A model generated the notes under the pieces. That model ran no database searches and was not told the origin of the DNA. It was given only the letters and a program-made list of their open reading frames with translations. DNA of 64,000 nucleotides from CAWJMD01 sp963843835. GTDB lineage: Bacteria; Actinomycetota; Actinomycetes; Actinomycetales; CAWJMD01. Position numbers and translations under genes: made by a program. The stretch covers positions 682,001 through 746,000 of the forward strand of contig CAWJMD010000008.1 of NCBI GenBank assembly GCA_963843835.1. Direction: 5' to 3'. This document shows, in pieces, positions 34,178-42,550 of this stretch; within the stretch, counting starts at the first letter, position 1, and each line of letters starts with the position of its first letter.

Positions 34178-35302
34178 GTGCCTGCCTCCCCGACCGACCA
34201 GACGCCGCCCGCCACCGACCACGAGCCGGAGTCGGCGCGGACCGAGCCGACCGGTGCCGCCGTGCGTCGCGGGCCCCTGCGAGCGGGGGAGCGCGTCCAG
34301 CTCACCGACCCCAAGGGTCGGCTCCACACGATCACCCTGACGCCCGGGTCCCAGTTCCACACGCACCGAGGCATGTTCGAGCACTCGGACCTGATCGGGG
34401 GCCCTGAGGGCAGCGTGATCGCCAACACGGCCGGCATCGAGTACCTCGTGCTGCGCCCCCTGCTGTCCGACTACGTGCTGTCGATGCCCCGTGGCGCCGC
34501 CGTCGTGTACCCCAAGGACGCCGGCCAGGTCGTGACCATGGCCGACATCTACCCCGGCGCGCGCGTGGTCGAGGCGGGCGTGGGGTCGGGCGCGCTCTCG
34601 ATGTCGCTGCTGCGGGCCGTCGGTGACGGCGGGTACCTGCACTCGATCGAGCGCCGCGAGGACTTCGCCGCCATCGCGCGCGGCAACGTCGAGACGTTCT
34701 TCGGCGCTCCCCACCCCGCGTGGAGGCTCACGGTCGGTGACCTGTCGGAGACGCTCCCGACCAGCGAGGAGCCGGGCTCCGTCGACCGCGTCGTGCTGGA
34801 CATGCTCGCGCCCTGGGAGTGCCTGGACGCGGTGGCCGGCGCACTGGCTCCCGGCGGCGTCGTGATCGCGTACGTGGCCACGGCGACGCAGCTGTCCCGG
34901 CTCGCCGAGGACGTGCGCGCCGACGGCCGCTTCACCGAGCCCTCCGCCTGGGAGTCGATGGTGCGGGGGTGGCACCTGGAAGGGCTCGCCGTCCGTCCCC
35001 AGCACCGGATGGTGGGCCACACCGGCTTCCTGCTCACCGCTCGCCGGATGGCCGGCGACGTCGTGGCACCCGCCCGCCGACGCCGTCCGGCGAAGGGCTC
35101 GCAGCCGACCGTCACCGGCGACGGGCAGACGCCCGGTGTGGACCACTGGGGGGAGCGCGACTGGACCCCCGAGGAGCTGGGGGAGCGCCCGGTCTCCGAC
35201 AAGAAGGTGCGTCGCGTCCGTCGCGACGTCACCGGGGAGCGTCCGGCTTCGGCCTCCCCCGATGGGCGGGTCGGCGAGACCGGTGACGTCCCTGAGAGTT
35301 AG
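34178..35302 (+). CDS. trmI: tRNA (adenine-N1)-58 methyltransferase
   Basis: 374 residues. SAM-binding VVEAGVGSGALSMSLLRAVG, the region FHTHRGMFEHSDLIGGPEGS and the catalytic DMLAPWE are those of TrmI (Rv2118c), which makes m1A58 in the tRNA T-loop. The tail after about residue 285 (PARRRRPAKG...) is a basic, poorly conserved extension. In actinobacteria trmI usually precedes arc/mpa, as here (32-base gap). Confidence 0.93.
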   Translation: MPASPTDQTPPATDHEPESARTEPTGAAVRRGPLRAGERVQLTDPKGRLHTITLTPGSQFHTHRGMFEHSDLIGGPEGSVIANTAGIEYLVLRPLLSDYVLSMPRGAAVVYPKDAGQVVTMADIYPGARVVEAGVGSGALSMSLLRAVGDGGYLHSIERREDFAAIARGNVETFFGAPHPAWRLTVGDLSETLPTSEEPGSVDRVVLDMLAPWECLDAVAGALAPGGVVIAYVATATQLSRLAEDVRADGRFTEPSAWESMVRGWHLEGLAVRPQHRMVGHTGFLLTARRMAGDVVAPARRRRPAKGSQPTVTGDGQTPGVDHWGERDWTPEELGERPVSDKKVRRVRRDVTGERPASASPDGRVGETGDVPES

Positions 35303-35334
35303 GGTCGAGGTTCATCGCTAGGGGAGGTGCACCG

Positions 35335-37074
35335 ATGACCGACCACGACGACGACCGCAGCGTCTCGGCGCTGACCCGCGAGCTCGAGATGGTGCGTTCC
35401 GAGCTGGCCAGCCTGCGCCGGCGGGTGACGGAGCAGCCCGCCCGCGTGCGCGCGCTCGAGGACCGGACCACGGCTCTGCAGCGCCAGGCCGACGAGCTGA
35501 TGACCCGCAACGAGCGGCTGCAGCGCACGCTGAGCGATGCCCGTGAGCAGATCGTGACCCTGCGTACCGAGGTGGACCGCCTCGCCCAGCCCCCGAACGG
35601 GTACGCCACGTTCCTGGAGGCGCACGAGGACGGCAGCGTCGACATCTTCCAGTCGGGCCGCAAGCTGCGCGTGGCCATGAGCCCCACGGTCGACCACGAC
35701 GCCCTGGGGCCCGGTCAGGAGGTCATGCTCAACGAGGCCCTCAACGTCGTGGCCGTGCGGGAGTACGAGCGCACCGGTGAGCTGGTGACGGTCAAGGAGC
35801 TGCTCGGTGAGGACCGCATGCTGGTGCTCGCCCGCGCCGACGAGGAGCGCGTGGTGCGCCGCGCCGGCTCGCTGGTCGGCGAGAAGCTGCGCGTGGGCGA
35901 CGCACTGACGCTGGACCCCAAGTCGGGCTACGTGTACGAGAAGATCCCGAAGTCCGAGGTCGAGGAGCTCGTCCTCGAGGAGGTCCCCGACATCGACTAC
36001 GCCGACATCGGCGGACTCGGTGCCCAGATCGAGCAGATCCGCGATGCGGTCGAGCTGCCGTTCGCCCACCCGGACCTGTTCCGCGAGCACGGGCTCAAGG
36101 CCCCGAAGGGCATCCTGCTGTACGGGCCGCCCGGCTGCGGCAAGACGCTCATCGCGAAGGCCGTGGCGCACTCGCTGGCCCAGCAGTCCGCCGCTCGCTC
36201 GGGGACCGAGGAGGTGCGCAGCTACTTCCTCAACATCAAGGGCCCGGAGCTGCTCAACAAGTACGTCGGTGAGACCGAGCGCCACATCCGGCTGATCTTC
36301 GCCCGGGCACGCGAGAAGGCTTCCGAGGGAACGCCTGTCGTCGTGTTCTTCGACGAGATGGAGTCGCTCTTCAGGACGCGCGGCTCCGGCGTGAGCTCCG
36401 ACGTCGAGACCACGATCGTCCCTCAGCTGCTCGCCGAGATCGACGGCGTGGAGCGCCTCGAGAACGTCATCGTCATCGGTGCCTCGAACCGCGAGGACAT
36501 GATCGACCCGGCCATCCTGCGTCCTGGCCGGCTGGACGTGAAGATCAAGATCCAGCGACCGGACGCCGAGGCCGCGCGTGACATCTTCACCAAGTACCTC
36601 ACCGAGGACCTGCCGCTGCACGCGGACGACGTGGCCGAGCACGGTGGCTCCCCGCGTGCGTGCGTCGAGGCGATGATCCAGGCGACGGTCGAGCGGATGT
36701 ACACCGAGACCGAGGAGAACCAGTTCCTCGAGGTCACCTACGCCGGTGGGGACAAGGAGGTCCTGTACTTCAAGGACTTCAACTCGGGCGCCATGATCCA
36801 GAACGTCGTCGACCGCGCCAAGAAGATGGCGATCAAGGACCTGCTGACCTCGGGTCAGCGCGGCCTGCGCGTCGACCACCTGCTCGCCGCCTGCGTCGAC
36901 GAGTTCAAGGAGAACGAGGACCTGCCCAACACGACCAACCCCGACGACTGGGCGCGGATCTCGGGCAAGAAGGGCGAGCGGATCGTCTACATCCGCACGA
37001 TCATCCAGGGCAAGAAGGGCCGCGAGCCGGGTCGCTCGATCGACACCGTCGCCAACACCGGCCAGTACCTGTAG
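35335..37074 (+). CDS. arc: Proteasome-associated AAA ATPase (Arc/Mpa)
   Basis: 579 residues. Coiled coil about 8-82 that captures Pup, tandem OB folds about 88-230, AAA domain with Walker A GPPGCGKT (264-271), Walker B VVVFFDEM (Asp340, Glu341), sensor and arginine-finger region near RPGRLDVKIKIQ. The chain ends in Gln-Tyr-Leu, the C-terminal motif needed to dock on the 20S core and open its gate. It unfolds pupylated proteins. GGGGAGG precedes the ATG; TAGGGT at about 35302 is a candidate -10. The partner genes dop-pup-prcBA lie 12.6 kb away instead of next door. One base separates its stop from the convergent NRPS gene. Confidence 0.97.
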   Translation: MTDHDDDRSVSALTRELEMVRSELASLRRRVTEQPARVRALEDRTTALQRQADELMTRNERLQRTLSDAREQIVTLRTEVDRLAQPPNGYATFLEAHEDGSVDIFQSGRKLRVAMSPTVDHDALGPGQEVMLNEALNVVAVREYERTGELVTVKELLGEDRMLVLARADEERVVRRAGSLVGEKLRVGDALTLDPKSGYVYEKIPKSEVEELVLEEVPDIDYADIGGLGAQIEQIRDAVELPFAHPDLFREHGLKAPKGILLYGPPGCGKTLIAKAVAHSLAQQSAARSGTEEVRSYFLNIKGPELLNKYVGETERHIRLIFARAREKASEGTPVVVFFDEMESLFRTRGSGVSSDVETTIVPQLLAEIDGVERLENVIVIGASNREDMIDPAILRPGRLDVKIKIQRPDAEAARDIFTKYLTEDLPLHADDVAEHGGSPRACVEAMIQATVERMYTETEENQFLEVTYAGGDKEVLYFKDFNSGAMIQNVVDRAKKMAIKDLLTSGQRGLRVDHLLAACVDEFKENEDLPNTTNPDDWARISGKKGERIVYIRTIIQGKKGREPGRSIDTVANTGQYL

Positions 37075-37075
37075 G

Positions 37076-40000
37076 TCACACCCCGCTCGTCGCGAGGCGG
37101 GCGTCGGCGAGGGCCTGCAGCTCGTCCTTGTCGGCGCTGGTGGTGGCATCCGGGACGGCGTCCGGGAGGGCCTCCTCCATGCGGCGGAGGGGACGGAACG
37201 CCAGCCCCAGGGCGGTCCACACCACGAGGATCACCCCGGTGACGACCAGCACGGCGCCGATGTCGCGGCCGGGACCCGTCCACGACGACCCCGCGGCCCC
37301 GAGCACCTCGTGCGCGCCGGCGACGAACACCGAGGCGGAGAGGAACCCCAGCGGCATCATCGACATCGCCAGCATCTGGTTGGTCGCCAGCACACGGCCC
37401 TGCAGCTCGAGGCCGACCTTGCTCTGGATCAGCGCGAGCCAGTGCGAGTTGACGATCATCAAGGTGGCGTAGACGCCGAACAGCCCTACGGCCTGGACGA
37501 CGGGGTGCGGGTGGATGCCCAGCACGACGACGGCCATGCCGAGCAGGCCCGTGCCGCCGACCATGCCGTGCGCCCGGCGGCGCGTGCCGCCCCACAGCGC
37601 CATCACCAGCGCACCGGCCATCGCGCCGGTGCCCCCGACGGCGGTCACCACGCCCAGCACCTGCGGGGTCGCGGTCGACAGGACCAGCGGCGTCGTCAGT
37701 ACCACGGGCAGGCTGAACAGGAAGTTGAAGACGACGAAGAAGACGACCATCGCCACCAGCCCGGGGCGGCGGGCGATGTACCGCCAGCCGCCGACGACCT
37801 CCTTGAGCAGCGGCTCCTCGCGACGAACGAACAGCAGTGCCGGGAACCGGACCAGCAGGAGCACCACGACGCCGACGCTGAACGTGGCGATGTCGACGAG
37901 AACGACGGCCTTCAGGCCGACGAGGCCGATCAGCACACCGCCGAGCAGTGCGGCGATGAGGTCGCCCGAGCTGGTGCCGATGTTCACGAGCCCACTGGCC
38001 TGGCCCAGGTACCGCTTGGGCACCAGCTGCGCGACGGCGGCCAGGTAGGCCGGACGCTGGAACGCGTTGGCGATCGAGCCGATCCCGGCGAACACGTAGA
38101 TGTAGGCCAGCTCCAGGCGACCGCTGAACAGCAGCACCAGGAGCATGATCGTGGCCACCCCGGCGGCGCCGTCGGCGACGAGCATCACACGGCGCCGGTC
38201 GAAGCGGTCCGCCACGGCACCGGCGATCGGTGACACGAGGATGGCCGGGGCGACGGCGGTCACGGAGATGGTCGCGAACGCCTGGACCGACCCCGTCTGC
38301 TGGAGCACCCAGATGCCCAGGGCGAACGTCGTCAGACCCGTCCCGATCATGCTGAGGATCTGGGTGAGCGCCACCGCAAGGAAGGTCCGGGTGGACGCGG
38401 TACCGGCACCGGCCGTCGCCGACTCCGTCCGCGGTCGCCGTCCCGCCCTCCATGCCTCGATGCGGGACGTCAGGACCGAGGCGAGCTCGTCGGCCTGGTG
38501 CTTGAGGAAGTAGTGCCCCGCGCGGGGGATGACCGCGAGGTCGACGTCGTCGCTGAAGTCCTCCCACTCGGCGAAGCGCTCGGCGTACAGCTCGGTCGCC
38601 CGGTCGCGTTCACCGACGACGCACAGCATCGGTGCACGCAGCCGCTGCTGCGGCTCACCACGTTCGAGGGCCGTGAAGCGACGCGTGTAGTACTCCTCGG
38701 CCTCGCGGTTGTCGTGACGCAGCGCTCGAACCAGGAGCGCCCGGTCGCGCTCGTCGACCACGTCGGTGAAACCGCCCAGCGAGCGCAGCATCTCGTGGTA
38801 CGCCCGGTCGGAGAGCAGGCGGTCGGAGGGCAGGAGCCGGTGCACGAGCGAGGCGATCCTGCCCGGGAGCCGAGCGGCCGGGAACGTGCCGGCCGCGACG
38901 ACGCCGAGCACCTCGACACCGGCCTCCTCGAGCGCCAGTGCGGTCCGCACCGCGAGGGCGCCGCCGAGGCAGTGCCCGTAGAGGACCACGGGCCCTCCCA
39001 GCGCGGCGATCTCATCGACCAGCGCGTCGGCCACCTGCTCGAGCGGCTGGGTGGGCTCGTCCGGCCGGGCCGTGTCGTGACCGGGCAGGTCGACCGCGTG
39101 CAGCTCCTCGCCGGCCCCCAGCTCGGCGGCCAGCGGGGCGAAGGTGACCGGGCTGCCCCCGCCGTAGGGGACGCAGACAACGTGGACGGTCTCGGCGGCC
39201 GGCAGGGTGCTGGGCCGGCCGAGGCGCCGCAGCAGCCCGCCGGCCGCGGAGGGGTCACCGCCCCCGGCCCGGGTGTCGAGGAACAGGGCCAGGTCGCGGA
39301 CCGTCGGGTGGGTGAACAGGTCGACCACCGACACGTCCCCGCCGAGCGAGCGGACCGCACGCACGGCCGAGAACGAGTCGCCCCCCAGGTCGAAGAAGTC
39401 GTCGGTCGCGCCCACGACCACCGGCTCGTCGACGGTCAGCACCTCGGAGAACGCGGCGGCGACCCGCCGCTCGGTGGGCGTCGCCGGCTCGACCGGGCCC
39501 TCGTCACCCCAGCGCACCCCGACCGCCGGCACCGGAAGTGCCTGGCGGTCCAGCTTGCCGTTGGAGCTGAGGGGCAGGGCGTCCAGCACCGCGAACGAGC
39601 TGGGGACCATGTGGTCGGGCAGGTCCTGCCGCAGCCTGTCACGGACGTGCGCGACGGGGAACGGGTCGTCCGCGCCCTCGATCGGGACCAGGTACGCGAC
39701 CAGGCGTCGCTGCCCCGGTACGTCCTCGCGGACGACCACCGCGGCGTCGTGGACCGCAGGGTGGGCCATCGCGGCCCGGGCCACCTCAGCCGGCTCGACG
39801 CGGTAACCCCGGATCTTGACCTGGTCGTCGGTGCGGCCGAGGAACTCCAGGTCACCCTCCGCCGTGCGCCGGACGAGGTCACCGGTGCGGTAGGTCCGGT
39901 CGGTGGTGCCGGGGACCGCGCCGGGCAGGCCGGGGTCCTCCGCGCCGAAACGCTCTGCGGTCAGGTCGTCCCGGCCGAGGTAGCCGCGGGCCACCGTCGG

Positions 40001-42550
40001 GCCGGCGATGACGAGCTCACCCGGCACCCCGAGGGGCACGGGCCGACCGGACGCGTCGAGCACGTGGGCGCGTGTGCCCCGGAAGGGCCGGCCGAGGGCG
40101 ACGACCGGTCCCCGCTCGCGCGCGGCGGTCGGAAGGGCCCCCACCGGCGTCCCGAGCACCGAGACCGTGGTCTCGGTGGGGCCGTAGTGGTTGTGGACGG
40201 CCAGGCCGGGACGGGCGCGTCGCGCGGCGTCGACCAGGTCCCACGGGCAGGCCTCACCGGCCAGTACCAGGAGCCGGTGCGGCAGGACGGCGGCGAGGTC
40301 GTCGCCGCCGAGCGCCTGCAGGTGGCTCGGCGTCATCTTCACGGCGTCCACGCGGTGCTCGGACAGGTACCGCCGCATCGAGGCGGGGTCGGTCACCTGC
40401 TCGTACGTGAGGACGTGCACGACCCCACCGGTGGTGAGGGCACCGAAGAGGTTGGTCAGGCCGAGGTCCGCCGACGGGCTCGACAGCTGGGCCCACGACC
40501 ACCGCTCCTGCACGTCGAGATCGGGAAGCACCTGGGCGAGGTAGGTCAGCAGGTGACCGTGCTCGACCGCGACCCCCTTCGGAGCACCCGTCGATCCGGA
40601 GGTGAAGAGCACGTAGGCGAGGTCGTCGGTGGTGGTCGAGTCGGGGGCGGGTCCGTCGTCCGCGGTGGCCACGGGGTCCTCGGGGTCGTCGAGCACGATG
40701 ACCGGCCCACTGACCCTGTGCGCGTGGCTGCGCTGCGTGACCACCACGTCGACCTGCGCGGCCGACAGAACCGAGGCGATGCGCGCGTCGGGGTACAGGG
40801 GGTCGACCGGGACGTAGGCGCCGCCGCTGCGCAGGGCGCCGAGGATGCCGACCACGAGGTCGCACGAGCGCTCGAGGAGCAGCCCGACACGGGCGTCGCG
40901 CCGCACCCCCAGGGCCTGGAGCCGGTGCGCCAGGCGACAGGACGCCTGCTGCAGCTCGCGGTGCGTCATCGTGACGCCCCTGCTCACGACCGCCGGGTCG
41001 TCCGGGAACCGGGCTGCTGCGACGTCGACGAGGGCGTGCACCGACGAGGCGGTCACGGGGCGCGCAGAAGCCCCCTGGGCCGAGGCGATCACGGAGCGAT
41101 CCGCGGGCGTGAGCAGGTCCAGCCGGCCCAGGGGGGCGTCCAGGTCCTGCGCCAGGGCGACGAGGCAGCGGTCCAGCATCTCGAGCCAGCGGCGCACCGT
41201 CCCGTCGTCGAACAGGGCCGAGCGGTGGACGGCCTCGACCGTCGTCCCCTCGCCACCGGAGGCATCGGGACCCGAGCCGCGGACGACGTCTCCGCTGACG
41301 TGCAGCGAGAGATCGGTCTTGGCCGTCTGCGGGGTCAGGTCGACCCACGTCGCGGTGAGGTCGCTGCCCAGGTCGAGCCGAGGCTCCGGTTCGGTGTGGA
41401 CCGTGAGCATGGTCTGGAACACGGGCGTGGTGCTCACGTCACGGACCGGTGCCAGGGCGTCGACGACGTCCTCGAAACCGACGTCCTGGTGCCCCAGCCC
41501 GGCCACTGCGGTGTCCCGCACCTGGGCCAGCAGCGCACGCACGGTGGTCGCGTCGTCCGACCGCGTGCGCAGGGCGACGGTGTTGACGAAGCAGCCGACC
41601 AGCGCCTCGGTGTCGCGGTGCGTCCTGCCCGCCACGGCGGTCCCGATGACGATGTCGTCCGCGCCGGTGAGCCGCGCCAGCACGAGGTGCAGGGCGGCCG
41701 TCAGCACCATGAACGGCGTGGTCCGCGTCGCCTCGGAGACGATCCGGACCGCGGCCTCCGCGTCGGTGCTGAGCAGGAGGCGCACGTTGCCGGCCGCCGG
41801 GCTGGCGACGGGTGGTCGCGGCCGATCGGTCGGCAGGGCCAGGACCCCCGGGGCGCCGTCCAGGTGGTCGAGCCAGTGGGCGAGGCGCTCTGCACGGTCA
41901 GTGGCGTTCTCGCGGTAGGCCGCCCAGTCGGCGTACTGCGCCGGCGCCGTGTCCGGCACGGGGGTCGCCGCGCCGTCGCGGTACGAGGCTGCGAGGTGGT
42001 CGAGGACGACGCGCACGGACCACCCGTCCGCGGCCACGTGGTGCAGGACCACGACCAGGAGGTGGTCGGTCGCCGAGACGCTCAGCAGCCGGGCCCGCCA
42101 CGGCTGCTCGGTTGCCAGGTCGAACGGCAGCGCCACGAGGGCCTGCGCCCTGGCCAGCAGCGCCTCGTCGTCGTCGCCCGCGCAGTCGACCCGCTCGAGC
42201 GAGCCGGCGGGGGCCTCGTCCAGGACGGCGACCGGGTTCCCCGCAGCCGCGTCGTACCGGACCCGCAGCACCTCGTGCCGACGGACGAGGTCGTCCACCG
42301 CAGCGGTGAGGGCGGGCACGTCGACGGGGCCACCCAGCCTGACGGCGACCGGGATCGCGTAGGCCGTGGTGGTGGGGTCGAGCTGGCTGAGGAACCACAT
42401 CCGGCGTTGCGCGGACGACAGCGTGATCGGGGCCTCGCCGCGGCGGGGGAGCGCCTGCCCCTGGGCGGCGCTGCCGCGCTGGCGTGCACGCGCGAGACGC
42501 GCCTGGAGCGCCGACTGGACGATCTGGGTACCGGTGTCGACGGTGCTCAC
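37076..42550 (-). CDS. NRPS termination module fused to an MFS exporter (C-A-PCP-TE-MFS)
   Basis: 1824 residues in one uninterrupted frame. Condensation domain about 42-480 with HHVAADG (170-176). Adenylation domain about 505-1005: LFTSGSTGAPKGV, pocket motif SADLGLTN, HYGPTETT, YRTGDL, catalytic Lys999 in SSNGK. Pocket residues aligned by eye to PheA read D-L-T-K-V-A-H-V-S-K, close to the published Asp code DLTKVGHIGK. Carrier domain with GGDSF (Ser1059). Thioesterase about 1118-1370 with GHCLGG, so the nucleophile is Cys1194 rather than Ser, and His1346 in RAGHYF. After a basic linker (1363-1388) comes a complete 12-helix MFS transporter (about 1389-1790) with the loop ADRFDRRR. GTG start overlaps the upstream NRPS stop (GTGA). 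The product would be released and exported by the same polypeptide. Confidence 0.93.
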   Translation of the reverse strand: MSTVDTGTQIVQSALQARLARARQRGSAAQGQALPRRGEAPITLSSAQRRMWFLSQLDPTTTAYAIPVAVRLGGPVDVPALTAAVDDLVRRHEVLRVRYDAAAGNPVAVLDEAPAGSLERVDCAGDDDEALLARAQALVALPFDLATEQPWRARLLSVSATDHLLVVVLHHVAADGWSVRVVLDHLAASYRDGAATPVPDTAPAQYADWAAYRENATDRAERLAHWLDHLDGAPGVLALPTDRPRPPVASPAAGNVRLLLSTDAEAAVRIVSEATRTTPFMVLTAALHLVLARLTGADDIVIGTAVAGRTHRDTEALVGCFVNTVALRTRSDDATTVRALLAQVRDTAVAGLGHQDVGFEDVVDALAPVRDVSTTPVFQTMLTVHTEPEPRLDLGSDLTATWVDLTPQTAKTDLSLHVSGDVVRGSGPDASGGEGTTVEAVHRSALFDDGTVRRWLEMLDRCLVALAQDLDAPLGRLDLLTPADRSVIASAQGASARPVTASSVHALVDVAAARFPDDPAVVSRGVTMTHRELQQASCRLAHRLQALGVRRDARVGLLLERSCDLVVGILGALRSGGAYVPVDPLYPDARIASVLSAAQVDVVVTQRSHAHRVSGPVIVLDDPEDPVATADDGPAPDSTTTDDLAYVLFTSGSTGAPKGVAVEHGHLLTYLAQVLPDLDVQERWSWAQLSSPSADLGLTNLFGALTTGGVVHVLTYEQVTDPASMRRYLSEHRVDAVKMTPSHLQALGGDDLAAVLPHRLLVLAGEACPWDLVDAARRARPGLAVHNHYGPTETTVSVLGTPVGALPTAARERGPVVALGRPFRGTRAHVLDASGRPVPLGVPGELVIAGPTVARGYLGRDDLTAERFGAEDPGLPGAVPGTTDRTYRTGDLVRRTAEGDLEFLGRTDDQVKIRGYRVEPAEVARAAMAHPAVHDAAVVVREDVPGQRRLVAYLVPIEGADDPFPVAHVRDRLRQDLPDHMVPSSFAVLDALPLSSNGKLDRQALPVPAVGVRWGDEGPVEPATPTERRVAAAFSEVLTVDEPVVVGATDDFFDLGGDSFSAVRAVRSLGGDVSVVDLFTHPTVRDLALFLDTRAGGGDPSAAGGLLRRLGRPSTLPAAETVHVVCVPYGGGSPVTFAPLAAELGAGEELHAVDLPGHDTARPDEPTQPLEQVADALVDEIAALGGPVVLYGHCLGGALAVRTALALEEAGVEVLGVVAAGTFPAARLPGRIASLVHRLLPSDRLLSDRAYHEMLRSLGGFTDVVDERDRALLVRALRHDNREAEEYYTRRFTALERGEPQQRLRAPMLCVVGERDRATELYAERFAEWEDFSDDVDLAVIPRAGHYFLKHQADELASVLTSRIEAWRAGRRPRTESATAGAGTASTRTFLAVALTQILSMIGTGLTTFALGIWVLQQTGSVQAFATISVTAVAPAILVSPIAGAVADRFDRRRVMLVADGAAGVATIMLLVLLFSGRLELAYIYVFAGIGSIANAFQRPAYLAAVAQLVPKRYLGQASGLVNIGTSSGDLIAALLGGVLIGLVGLKAVVLVDIATFSVGVVVLLLVRFPALLFVRREEPLLKEVVGGWRYIARRPGLVAMVVFFVVFNFLFSLPVVLTTPLVLSTATPQVLGVVTAVGGTGAMAGALVMALWGGTRRRAHGMVGGTGLLGMAVVVLGIHPHPVVQAVGLFGVYATLMIVNSHWLALIQSKVGLELQGRVLATNQMLAMSMMPLGFLSASVFVAGAHEVLGAAGSSWTGPGRDIGAVLVVTGVILVVWTALGLAFRPLRRMEEALPDAVPDATTSADKDELQALADARLATSGV

